A DNA stretch of 64,000 nucleotides from positions 9,006 through 73,005 of the forward strand of contig CBDCGV010000004.1 of NCBI GenBank assembly GCA_965216955.1, read 5' to 3'. Under the pieces are notes generated by a model. The model saw nothing but the letters and a program-made list of their open reading frames with translations. It was not told where the DNA came from and searched no databases. Shown piece by piece: positions 1 through 7,437 of the stretch. Each line of letters opens with the position of its first letter. Position 1 is the stretch's first letter. The DNA is from CBDCGV01 sp965216955 (lineage in GTDB: Bacteria > Bacteroidota > Bacteroidia > Chitinophagales > JADIYW01). A program made the translations under genes and the position numbers.

Positions 1-892
1 AAAAGATGCTAAATGCCGCTTGTTTTGCAGCGAATTCTAAATCATACGCATCTTCAAAAATAATATTAGGGGATTTCCCTCCGGTTTCTGCCGAAACGCG
101 CTTCATATTGCTTTGACCAGCATATTGAAGTAATAATTTAGCCACTCCTGTAGAGCCCGTGAAACTGATAGCGTCAACATCATCATGCAACGCGAGTGCT
201 TTCCCAGCTGTTTCTCCAAAGCCAGGAACAACATTTAAAACTCCCTCAGGTAATCCTGCTTCTAACGCTAATGAAGCCAGTTTTATAGCCGTAATTGGTG
301 TTTGTTCTGCTGGTTTAAGCACAACTGAATTTCCCATGGCAAGTGCTGGAACAATCTTCCAAGCAGCCATCATCATTGGAAAGTTCCAAGGGGTAATTGC
401 TCCCACAACTCCAAGAGGTTCTCTTGTAATCATCCCAACCGCGTCATGAGCTGTATTGGCTACTTGCCCATAAATTTTATCAATCCCTTCAGCATAAAAC
501 CGAACTGTATCTAAGCAATGATGAATATCAATAGTAGAACTATATCTAATAGGTTTTCCGGTATCTAATGTTTCCAATAAAGAGAGCTCTTCCCTATTCT
601 TCTCAATTAAATCTGCCCATTTATGTAGAATTTTTTTCTTGTGTTTTGGAGAAGTATTTGCCCAAACTCCCTTTTCAAACTTTTCACGCGCAATTTTAAC
701 AGCACGGTCAATATCTTCTTTATTCCCCGCCGAAAAAGTGCCAATTTCTTCGTCATTAATAGGACTTATATTGCTATAAGTTGCAGAGTCGAGTGCGTCA
801 GCATACTTCCCATCTATTAAACATTGTTTTGAAAAAGAAAGTCTTTTAAGCTTCTCTTCATAGTTTTCTCTTGAAAGTAAATTAGGTTTCAT
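1..892 (-). CDS. Aldehyde dehydrogenase, partial (3' end beyond the window)
   Basis: NAD(P)-dependent aldehyde dehydrogenase that oxidises an aldehyde to a carboxylic acid. The start is ATG at 892 (MKPNLLSRENYEEKLK) and 297 codons are visible before the window edge. The Rossmann-side motif PWNFPMMMAAWKIVPALAMG, the KPAEQTP motif, the FTGSTGVAK cofactor loop and the catalytic Glu in SAETGGKSP (about residue 268) are all present. The nucleophilic Cys normally lies about 34 residues further on, just off the edge, so it cannot be checked. Full family length is about 490-500 residues. The motifs resemble betaine/aminobutyraldehyde-type dehydrogenases, but the substrate cannot be assigned. The gene is followed by nothing visible, and a short gap separates its start from the thioesterase gene on the same strand. 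Confidence 0.93.
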   Translation of the reverse strand, partial: MKPNLLSRENYEEKLKRLSFSKQCLIDGKYADALDSATYSNISPINDEEIGTFSAGNKEDIDRAVKIAREKFEKGVWANTSPKHKKKILHKWADLIEKNREELSLLETLDTGKPIRYSSTIDIHHCLDTVRFYAEGIDKIYGQVANTAHDAVGMITREPLGVVGAITPWNFPMMMAAWKIVPALAMGNSVVLKPAEQTPITAIKLASLALEAGLPEGVLNVVPGFGETAGKALALHDDVDAISFTGSTGVAKLLLQYAGQSNMKRVSAETGGKSPNIIFEDAYDLEFAAKQAAFSIF

Positions 893-960
893 ACTAACAA
901 AGGAAACAAGTTTTTATGAAATTTGTGTCCTATTATGCAAAGAAGGACATTCAAACAATA

Positions 961-1485
961 TTAAGAAGCCTTTTTATTCATTCTTTTTGCCTTTTTCTCA
1001 TTGTAAAAGTTCTTATCTGCGATATAAATAACTTTATCTACTTCTGCATAAACTTTTCCACTCTTATCAACTAAGTCAACCTTTAAAATGTAATCCTTTT
1101 CCCCAAGGCCAGCTACATCGTGCTTAATTTCATCTAACAACTTATCTGTTAAAATAAAGTCTGCATATAAAGTTGTGTTCGCAGGTTTTTTAAAGCGAAT
1201 GGTTGCAGACTTATCCCAAATAACATAGGCTGAACCTAGAATATTAATCAGTTGAACCATGTAAATTCCGTCGACCGCACTGTACATATGTCCTCCATAA
1301 ATTGTTCCTACATAATTTTTGGTACGCAGATTTAGGGGAAGCCTAATTTTCACCTCTTTTAGATCTGGACTTATGGTAACTATTCTTCCACCTGTTCTTC
1401 TATACATAGGTGAAATATTGAAAAAAAGTTTGAACATTCTATCTTTTCCAATTAAATCAATTACTCGTTTTACCATCGCACTCAT
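961..1485 (-). CDS. Hotdog-fold thioesterase-like protein (DUF4442/PaaI type)
   Basis: A protein of about 174 residues with the hotdog signature GTIYGGHMYSAVD in its first half, followed by a beta-rich region ending in a lysine-rich tail. This matches DUF4442/PaaI-like acyl-CoA thioesterase-type proteins, which hydrolyse or bind acyl-CoA; the substrate is not predictable. I chose ATG 1485 (MSAMVKRVIDLIG). ATG 1476 is also possible, and an in-frame TTG at 1515 would extend the protein by ten residues but would place the start against the 24-bp palindrome at 1516-1539. The palindrome therefore sits about 30 bp upstream of the preferred start, where an operator would be expected. It lies on the same strand as the aldehyde dehydrogenase 68 bp downstream. 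Confidence 0.8.
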   Translation of the reverse strand: MSAMVKRVIDLIGKDRMFKLFFNISPMYRRTGGRIVTISPDLKEVKIRLPLNLRTKNYVGTIYGGHMYSAVDGIYMVQLINILGSAYVIWDKSATIRFKKPANTTLYADFILTDKLLDEIKHDVAGLGEKDYILKVDLVDKSGKVYAEVDKVIYIADKNFYNEKKAKRMNKKAS

Positions 1486-1515
1486 AGTGATAATTTTATT
1501 AGTCAAAATAGACAA

Positions 1516-1539
1516 ATTTTCAATGCATGCATTGAAAAT
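1516..1539. promoter_or_regulatory. 24-bp perfect palindrome, candidate operator
   Basis: The half-site ATTTTCAATGCA is followed immediately by its exact reverse complement, with no spacer. It lies 30-54 bp upstream of the preferred ATG of the thioesterase gene. Long perfect palindromes at this position are typical of binding sites for dimeric regulators such as the TetR family. No cognate regulator gene is adjacent. The symmetry is seen directly; the operator role is inferred. Confidence 0.5.
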
Positions 1540-1593
1540 TACATTAAGATAGGATTAATCATAAATAAAATTTGCTTGCTAAAATAGCTCCCC

Positions 1594-1640
1594 GCCTAAC
1601 TGTTCGCAGCTTTGAGTGTTGATTAATGCTATTGTTAGGT
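1594..1640 (-). repeat. attC-like imperfect inverted repeat (site B)
   Basis: Read on the minus strand the element begins ACCTAAC and ends GTTAGGC, matching the integron attC core boxes RYYYAAC and GTTRRRY. It starts 8 bp after the stop codon of the 160-residue gene (1649-2131). The interior pairs weakly (only GCA/TGC next to the spacer), so the L-type boxes are poor. It is about 47 bp long, short for attC but within the known range. No integrase gene is present. The boxes are observed; the integron relationship is inferred. Confidence 0.45.
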
Positions 1641-1648
1641 AACGTTTT

Positions 1649-2131
1649 TTATTCAGTTAGTTCAAAGAACTGATTGATTTGGGCTAATAGTTCGTTTTTC
1701 GATTTGTTTATATTCAGTACATTATAAAAAGGATTGTTTATCGTTTTATCAATCAGTTTTCCATTCCTAATTTTCATTAAGTGTGGAAATCCGCTGTAAC
1801 TTTTCAGTTTATAAAGTGCCTCCGAAATAAATTCAACATTATATTCCGATTCTACTTTTTTTCCATTCAGATATACAATTTCAATTCCATCCGTCAGATT
1901 TGGTATGATTTCGCCCTCTATGTATTTTTTTGAGTTCTTTCGATTGTTGTAACAGAAAAAGTTCTTTCCGCTAATCTCGATCAGAAATTCAGAATATTTT
2001 TTTTCAAACTGTCTTCTTTGAAAGCGATGAATTTGGTAAAGAACAATCATTATAGGCAAAAACAGTATAAAAAATGGAATTCCAATAATTACAAACAAGA
2101 CAAATGCTAATATGCTATTTCCTATTTTCAA
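1649..2131 (-). CDS. Small membrane-anchored hypothetical protein in a cassette-like unit
   Basis: I do not recognise this 160-residue protein. Residues 6-32 form one long hydrophobic helix, followed by a basic stretch (HRFQRRQFEKK) and a mixed alpha/beta soluble domain of about 120 residues, presumably cytoplasmic. The best start is TTG at 2131; no in-frame ATG lies between the upstream stop at 2150-2152 and residue 28. The gene is flanked on both sides by attC-like inverted repeats, with its start 16 nt from one and its stop 8 nt from the other. This compact layout of one gene per repeat is that of an integron gene cassette. Single small genes with an N-terminal helix are common cargo in such arrays, but no function can be inferred from the sequence. 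Confidence 0.65.
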   Translation of the reverse strand: MKIGNSILAFVLFVIIGIPFFILFLPIMIVLYQIHRFQRRQFEKKYSEFLIEISGKNFFCYNNRKNSKKYIEGEIIPNLTDGIEIVYLNGKKVESEYNVEFISEALYKLKSYSGFPHLMKIRNGKLIDKTINNPFYNVLNINKSKNELLAQINQFFELTE

Positions 2132-2139
2132 TTTTTCTT

Positions 2140-2218
2140 CAAATGTTGCCTAACGGTGCTGCGCTAAGAGGCGTTTTGACGAATAGCCGAAATGACTTTT
2201 AGCGCATGTTAACATTTG
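2140..2218 (-). repeat. attC-like inverted repeat (site A)
   Basis: The outer arms are CAAATGTT (2140-2147) and AACATTTG (2211-2218). Inside them lie GCCTAAC (2148-2154) opposite GTTAAC (2208-2213), then a perfect 7-bp pair GCGCTAA (2161-2167) and TTAGCGC (2199-2205). A GGC/GCC pair lies further in. Read on the minus strand the element ends in GTTAGGC, exactly as site B does. The R-L-L-R box order and the unequal spacers between boxes (2 and 6 nt) are attC-like. It lies directly after the stop of the lipoprotein gene 2220-3287 and before the 160-residue gene. Confidence 0.5.
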
Positions 2219-2219
2219 T

Positions 2220-3287
2220 TTATTCTTCATAAGTAGCCCAACATCCATTAACGTCTCTTACCCCAATGAATACAATACAGCTATGCCTACAACAAAAACC
2301 ATTATAGACCATCCCGGATTGGATTGTATCAGCTTGATCACTTCTGTATGGCGGAGTTCCGCCCGAAATATTTAGAATTTGTTGAGTTACATAACGGACA
2401 TTATCAACTTCATAACAATAGTTACATGTTTCACAAACTGGGACTTCTACATAATTAAATGAATAGTAAAAGTTGTCACAATTGATCTCACCAGTTGGAT
2501 TTTCAGGGGTTCCAATTGGGTTTGGAATAAATTGTGAAGTAGGACTTACTGGTGCATCTAAGTTTAATTCGCTTGCTATTATCGGGTTAGGGTTGCTAGT
2601 TAAACTACTGATTAATGCTCCTGCAATTATCATAGATAATCCCCCGCTTTCTAGGGCCAATGCAACACCTAAAAGACCAATTGATATGGCTAAACCTTTT
2701 GCAAATGCAGCACTTTTCATTTGGTCTAATACCGCTTCTTTCATATCTTCCCATGTCAAAGTAACTTCGTCATTATTAGATTCTCTTTTATTAGATTTTC
2801 TATAAGTTCTTGTTGATACATCATCTTTTATTTTAAATTGATAGGTTAGCGAATCCGATTTATCTGTCCAATTATAGTCATATATACTTATGAGAATGGT
2901 ATCATTGCTCAGATATTCAAATTTATTTACTTCGTCATATTTAATCCCATCACTGTTAGTATAATAGATTAGTTTTATTTTAGCCTTGTTGTCAAGTATT
3001 ATATTGGTTAGAGTGTCAGTTGTAGGTCTTGATATAATTATACTCTTAATAGAATCAGGTTTTCTTTCTTCATTAGATGTTCCATAGAAATATACCACTG
3101 AACCATTATTGTCTCTATATTCAGCTTGTAGACCGTCTTTTGTATTAACAGAATTGGAATAATAAATTTCCGCAATTTCATTTTTGCTAGCTGATACTTC
3201 TTCATCACTACAACTAATATTAATTACTATCAAAAAGGCTGTAACAAATGAAATAGATAAAATCCTGTAGAAGTTGTTTTTTTTCAT
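2220..3287 (-). CDS. Lipoprotein with C-terminal SprB-like repeat
   Basis: A 355-residue SPII lipoprotein. The signal peptide ends in the lipobox VINISC with Cys26, followed by SDEE, a start typical of Bacteroidota surface lipoproteins. The middle holds a glycine- and alanine-rich hydrophobic stretch (about 190-235, SIGLLGVALALESGG) that could insert into a membrane. The last 50 residues contain ISGGTPPY (307-314) and then GVRDVNGCW, which match the SprB repeat pattern of gliding-adhesin proteins. The cysteine-rich segment before it (CDNF, CETCNYC, CCRHSC) may be disulfide bonded. The specific function is unknown. Its stop codon abuts attC-like site A on the same strand, so it may itself be cassette cargo. 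No promoter of the local type was found in the gap upstream. Confidence 0.75.
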   Translation of the reverse strand: MKKNNFYRILSISFVTAFLIVINISCSDEEVSASKNEIAEIYYSNSVNTKDGLQAEYRDNNGSVVYFYGTSNEERKPDSIKSIIISRPTTDTLTNIILDNKAKIKLIYYTNSDGIKYDEVNKFEYLSNDTILISIYDYNWTDKSDSLTYQFKIKDDVSTRTYRKSNKRESNNDEVTLTWEDMKEAVLDQMKSAAFAKGLAISIGLLGVALALESGGLSMIIAGALISSLTSNPNPIIASELNLDAPVSPTSQFIPNPIGTPENPTGEINCDNFYYSFNYVEVPVCETCNYCYEVDNVRYVTQQILNISGGTPPYRSDQADTIQSGMVYNGFCCRHSCIVFIGVRDVNGCWATYEE

Positions 3288-3360
3288 GGCTTTCGATTTT
3301 CTTATTGTTTGAATTTAGTGATTTTTCTTAGGTAATAAATGCTCACTAAGTTCTAACAAC

Positions 3361-3450
3361 ATAAATATAATCGCTCTTTAATTGCCAGAGAAGCAGCTGA
3401 ACATATTAAGTCCGTTACTGAAAGCGGATGGACGACAGTTTTATTTTAAA
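3361..3450. repeat. Diverged direct repeat, copy 1
   Basis: About 90 bp beginning ATAAATATAATCGC and containing GCAGCTGAACATATTAAGTCC. It aligns over nearly its whole length, with many substitutions and small gaps, to 6897-6982, which carries GCAGCTGAATATCTTAAGTCC. One frame of copy 1 reads AAEHIKSVTES and one of copy 2 reads AAEYLKSINQS, so both may be remnants of the end of a duplicated gene. The surrounding gap 3288-3555 has no other supported gene. Confidence 0.4.
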
Positions 3451-3555
3451 AAGAAGATATCGTGCCTTAAAGTGTACTTATACCATTTCTAGATCAAATA
3501 ATATAGACACAAGATGGGAAGCTTTTGACAGATGGTGCGCTTATTGCTATATACC

Positions 3556-5229
3556 CTACTGTTTAATAAATTTATGCGTTTCAACGTCATCTCCATATTT
3601 TACCATAATAACTCCAACGCTACTATTTATTTGGCTAACATCTAAAACATATTTTTTATTAGGAATTACCTGATTAATGATAACATTTGATAACCTTTTA
3701 CCAAGGGCATCATAAACTTCTATCTGAACATCTGTTAAATTGTTGGATTTTATTTCAATAAATACCTCATCTTGAACAGGATTGGGATAGATGACTGATC
3801 TATTAGAAACAATATTATCTCTTATTCCGGTTACAACCTCTACACATAAACCACTATTGTTATCTATTCTAACCATGTCGCCAGCATCAGCTGCATTAAT
3901 TGCATCGTTATATAATGTTACTCCGTTTGGTAGAGAAGAACCCAGATCATCATCCAAAGCTTGGGTTACATCTTCTATATTATCAAAAGTAACAGAATAT
4001 ACATCTGTAAAGTCTTTACTAACCGTTATGTAAAAGAATGACCTTACGTTAGCCGCTGCTTGACGAGTCCAATTATAGGGAACCGCAGGTAACAAGGACC
4101 GCTGAGGTGCAGACCAGTTTCCTTCACCAATATAAACGGTACCACAAGAATCATTTCTAATAAACCCAGCATCACTGTCCATTTCAGTTGATGGAGCAAT
4201 AGGGTAAGTCGTTTTTAAAGCATGCGAATGCGATTCCATTGCTAATTGAATATTGTAATCAAAAAACAATGGTGCCCAACACTGTCTCAAGTCAGTTCTA
4301 ATCTCTTTATCACTGTGCGGAACAATTGGTGCATGATAATTTACCATTTTCCAGTACGGAGTATTTGAGGGGGTACTATAGTTCTGTAAATCACTTTCTA
4401 ACCATTCTAGTTGCGCTTTATCATTACACCCATGCATTTCTGAGTTTAAGGTATACATTCGAAGTAAGTTTCCTCCGAAATCAAGTGCATAATAGGCATC
4501 TTTTAAAGGTATGTCAAACAGATTATAAACATCTTTAAAATCTGGATCTGCACCAAGACGAGGGAAATCAACATCGTCTTCATGGTTACCTGTAGCAATG
4601 ACCATAGGTGCTATCCTACCATCTGGCCCAATAGTAAGTTGCCAGTCTTCAAACCAAAGTTTCCATTCATAATTGGTATTACTGATAACAAAAGTATTTC
4701 TGATGAAGTCTCCATTGAAGGCTATAAAATCGGGTCGGAGCTTTGAAACAAGCGTATTCCCCTTTTTTCTATCCTCTCGACAATTACAACTTTCAATAGG
4801 AAGTGTTCCTACAGTAACACCAAGCCTTGTATCCCCTCCATTTACAAAAGAGATTGGTTGATTGGGATCATCAGCAATTGTTTTAATAGAATATCTAGCA
4901 CTAGTATCACCTTCAACATCCAATACTACGAAGTAATACACAGTGTTAGGAGTTAAACCCGTAAGCCTCGCAAAATGATTATTAAGAGCACGTGCTCTTT
5001 GTGTTCTATCAGCTGGTTGGCTATTTTCATAGTTTCCAACAATACGACCATGATCTATAGTGGAATAGTAAATTGTACCGCTATCTCCACTCCATCCAAT
5101 GGAAATAGTTGTGGAAGGGTCATCTCTGTATGCAGCTCTATAATAATAAGTCTCACTGAATACCTCAACAGGGTTAAAGATTAGAATTGATAATAAAACA
5201 AATACAAATTGAAACAATTTCTTTTTCAT
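3556..5229 (-). CDS. Secreted purple-acid-phosphatase-like metallophosphoesterase with T9SS sorting domain
   Basis: A 557-residue secreted enzyme predicted to hydrolyse phosphate esters outside the cell. Order of parts: signal peptide (1-25); a fibronectin-III-like purple-acid-phosphatase N-domain (about 30-115, ending LTGLTPNTVYYFVV); a calcineurin-type metallophosphoesterase domain with GGD (131-133), NGD (172-174), GNHE (214-217), His299 in NYHAP and HSH (334-336); and a C-terminal type IX sorting domain that starts near VIYPNP and ends in KFIKQ. The last metal motif reads ESHSH rather than the usual GHxH, but both histidines are kept. T9SS cargo of this kind is exported across the outer membrane and attached or released. 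A TACATTTG -7 box lies at 5252-5259 on this strand without a clear TTG partner. Confidence 0.9.
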   Translation of the reverse strand: MKKKLFQFVFVLLSILIFNPVEVFSETYYYRAAYRDDPSTTISIGWSGDSGTIYYSTIDHGRIVGNYENSQPADRTQRARALNNHFARLTGLTPNTVYYFVVLDVEGDTSARYSIKTIADDPNQPISFVNGGDTRLGVTVGTLPIESCNCREDRKKGNTLVSKLRPDFIAFNGDFIRNTFVISNTNYEWKLWFEDWQLTIGPDGRIAPMVIATGNHEDDVDFPRLGADPDFKDVYNLFDIPLKDAYYALDFGGNLLRMYTLNSEMHGCNDKAQLEWLESDLQNYSTPSNTPYWKMVNYHAPIVPHSDKEIRTDLRQCWAPLFFDYNIQLAMESHSHALKTTYPIAPSTEMDSDAGFIRNDSCGTVYIGEGNWSAPQRSLLPAVPYNWTRQAAANVRSFFYITVSKDFTDVYSVTFDNIEDVTQALDDDLGSSLPNGVTLYNDAINAADAGDMVRIDNNSGLCVEVVTGIRDNIVSNRSVIYPNPVQDEVFIEIKSNNLTDVQIEVYDALGKRLSNVIINQVIPNKKYVLDVSQINSSVGVIMVKYGDDVETHKFIKQ

Positions 5230-5311
5230 CGGTTTAAAGATTCTTGTATAACAAATGTACTAAAAGTAAAGAGACCACATTATTACATCTTAAGAACAAG
5301 AATGAAAGTAT

Positions 5312-6193
5312 CTAGTTTTTAAATGCAGTTAATGTTTTTAAATTTAAAAGCAGGTAATATGGAATTAAAAAGTGACAACATCTAGTAAGAAATTCAGGTA
5401 TCCATAAAATAACAAAATCATTAAACGGTAGATTTCCAAAATTACCCACTAACCTTGCTAAAGTTGTTAGAAATCCCCAAATAATGATGTAATAAAGTGC
5501 TTGTTTTTCTGTTTTTTTAATAAATAGTAGTAGTGATACCAACACATCCAGTACTCCTATAATAGTTAAAAACAAAATTGAATTTTTCGAATTCAAACTC
5601 AGAATGTTTGAAGTCATAAGCATAAAATTAGATGGAGTGGGGAAAAGATTTAAGGCATACAATCCATGTGATATAAAGGTAACGGCTATTAATAGTTTAA
5701 TTATTTTGACTTGCCTATTAGTTAATTGATGAACATTAAAAAGCTTCAAAAACAAAAGTGGGACTGCTAATCGCAATGCATACTCAAATGGCTCATTTAA
5801 ACTTAATTTGCTTTTAAAAAAACTGGAAAGCACGCCAACGAGTATGAAAAAAAAAGAGCAAATGACTAGTTGCTTTAATAGGAACTCAATTTTTGACTTA
5901 TTGTCTTTAATGATCACCCATAGACTTGTCAATAAAAAGATAATTCCAATGAAAAACATGACATAGATATATGGTCTATTCAATTCAAATTGGTTATTGG
6001 TAAATCCTTTCCATTTAAGTCCCAGCAGCCTATATATAAAGCTTACGAAGCTCTCTGTGTAAATTTTATGAAGATAATTTTGTGTCCAGAAAATGTGCTT
6101 CCAAGCGTAACCTAATAGTGTAAGGAAGCAGGTCCAAACTAAAGTTCTTTTTGCAAAAATTGATACAGAAGTTTGCATTTGTTGTAGTAACAT
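5312..6193 (-). CDS. Multi-pass membrane protein of unknown function
   Basis: I do not recognise this protein of about 293 residues. It has roughly seven to eight hydrophobic segments, including YIYVMFFIGIIFLLTSLWVII, LVICSFFFILVGVLSSFF, LLIAVTFISHGLYALNLFP, FLTIIGVLDVLVSLLLFI and a final hydrophobic region before the C-terminal KN. The FISHGLYAL and GVLDVLVSLLLF elements recall DoxX-like small membrane families, but the match is too weak to name. Start choice: ATG 6193 is used here. An in-frame TTG at 6220 would add nine residues and lie only 5 nt after the stop of the upstream lipoprotein gene, suggesting co-transcription either way. Confidence 0.7.
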   Translation of the reverse strand: MLLQQMQTSVSIFAKRTLVWTCFLTLLGYAWKHIFWTQNYLHKIYTESFVSFIYRLLGLKWKGFTNNQFELNRPYIYVMFFIGIIFLLTSLWVIIKDNKSKIEFLLKQLVICSFFFILVGVLSSFFKSKLSLNEPFEYALRLAVPLLFLKLFNVHQLTNRQVKIIKLLIAVTFISHGLYALNLFPTPSNFMLMTSNILSLNSKNSILFLTIIGVLDVLVSLLLFIKKTEKQALYYIIIWGFLTTLARLVGNFGNLPFNDFVILWIPEFLTRCCHFLIPYYLLLNLKTLTAFKN

Positions 6194-6225
6194 AGGTACC
6201 AACCATAAACTTGAGCCCAAATAGA

Positions 6226-6819
6226 CTAATCAATTACATCCAAAGCCACCAAAACCCTAAACGAACCATCTGTTATTGTATAAGATTTAGTGTCCGTTCC
6301 AACTGTACAATTAAAAGTACCTGTAATAAAAACCAAATCCGTTATTTCACCAAAGGTATTTTTCTGCTCATGGTATTCCACATCAATAATTTTCATTTTA
6401 CTATTTGCATTCGCAGAAGAGGATAAACTGGCGTTATTAGAAGTATGATCGTCCCCCTCATAAAAGGCATTGAAGTATGCCCAAAAATTAGTACTGCTTT
6501 GTTCAGTAAAAGACAAAGTTTGACCTTCAAGCTCCTCTAGCAAATCGTACGTAATTAGATTAGAAGAAGTACCAACAGGTCCATATGAAAATCTAATATA
6601 AGAATCATTGGCATCAACTGAGCCATCCACATCACCATAGCCTCCACCACTACTATTCCAAAGTATCCCAGAAATATTTATTTGGTTACCATCTATCTTA
6701 AAATTCATATATAATTGATTATTACTACCTGCACTATTATTATCTTCTTCATCACTACAGCTACTAATTATAAAAATTGCAATAATCAACGACAAAATTT
6801 TTACTGTTTTTTTACTCAC
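6226..6819 (-). CDS. Putative lipoprotein
   Basis: A 197-residue SPII lipoprotein: signal helix LSLIIAIFIISSC with the acylated Cys21, then SDEEDNNSAGSNN, an acidic and asparagine-rich linker. The mature part looks beta-rich (NFKIDGNQINISG, FSYGPVG, ITGTFNCTV, SYTITDGSFRVLV), like the small lipoproteins of about 200 residues common in Bacteroidota genomes that carry one beta-sandwich. The function is unknown. It is directly upstream of the multi-pass membrane gene and probably shares a transcript with it. No clear promoter was found in the 6820-6996 gap, which instead contains copy 2 of the diverged repeat. Confidence 0.75.
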   Translation of the reverse strand: MSKKTVKILSLIIAIFIISSCSDEEDNNSAGSNNQLYMNFKIDGNQINISGILWNSSGGGYGDVDGSVDANDSYIRFSYGPVGTSSNLITYDLLEELEGQTLSFTEQSSTNFWAYFNAFYEGDDHTSNNASLSSSANANSKMKIIDVEYHEQKNTFGEITDLVFITGTFNCTVGTDTKSYTITDGSFRVLVALDVID

Positions 6820-6896
6820 TTCTTTCTTTTTTTATGTTATATACTTCGCTTATTAAAAACTAAAGCTATGTTACTCATATCTAATTTCAAACAATG

Positions 6897-6982
6897 ATAA
6901 ATTTAATTCTTTTTTAGTTTTTACTAAAAGCAGCTGAATATCTTAAGTCCATTAACCAAAGCATACAGTTTTGTTTTTTTAA
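6897..6982. repeat. Diverged direct repeat, copy 2
   Basis: The partner of 3361-3450 in the same orientation. The best-conserved core is GCAGCTGAATATCTTAAGTCC, followed by an AT-rich tail ending TTTTGTTTTTTTAA. The two copies bracket the phosphatase, membrane protein and lipoprotein genes (3556-6819). Confidence 0.4.
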
Positions 6983-6996
6983 TCTACTACAAAGCG

Positions 6997-7437
6997 TCAG
7001 GTATTCCGTTCCCAAACTAATTCTTGAACCACGCTCCTATTCCCATGTTTTTCAGGAACGGTTATTAATTTTAATAAACAATAATCCTCACTAAACTGAA
7101 ATTTTCGCTTAAGTATTTTATCTATCCAATTAGGTAAAAGACTCAATTTGACATGATGATTGATTACTTCACCAACCACTTCATATTTCCCTGCATAAGA
7201 AACATAGCCATCAACGGCCATTATTTTTTCCTTCTGGCTTCCCTTAGATAATATGGGTATTTTAAAATCAACCCTATCGGGTTTCATAAGGATGGCAGAC
7301 ATTTGCTTATCCTTTGTATATATTAAAATACCTTTTGAATCTTTTTCAAAGGGATGCGAATGAAACTTTCCATCAACAAAGCACTTCCACTCTAGAAGCC
7401 GCCAAGTACCAACAAAATAATGTTCAGTACTTTCCAC
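6997..7437 (-). CDS. Lipocalin-like domain protein
   Basis: A 146-residue protein that begins HYFVGTWRLLEW and contains GILIYTKDKQMSAILM and VDGYVSYAGKYEVVGEVINHHV, the pattern of the lipocalin-like (Lipocalin_5) family: a small beta-barrel thought to bind hydrophobic ligands. No signal peptide is seen, so it is probably cytoplasmic. The start is GTG at 7437, immediately after the TAA stop of the carotenoid oxygenase gene at 7438-7440. The next Met lies beyond the family's conserved first strand, so GTG is preferred. This zero-gap junction implies translational coupling. A hydrophobic-ligand binder next to an apocarotenoid or stilbene cleaving enzyme is a sensible pairing, but the ligand is not known. 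Confidence 0.8.
   Translation of the reverse strand: MESTEHYFVGTWRLLEWKCFVDGKFHSHPFEKDSKGILIYTKDKQMSAILMKPDRVDFKIPILSKGSQKEKIMAVDGYVSYAGKYEVVGEVINHHVKLSLLPNWIDKILKRKFQFSEDYCLLKLITVPEKHGNRSVVQELVWERNT

Noticed and set aside
3428..3673. Plus-strand frame of 81 codons between the lipoprotein and phosphatase genes
   Set aside because: Its second half is antisense to the conserved T9SS domain of the phosphatase, and its start lies in the diverged repeat; no sign of coding selection.
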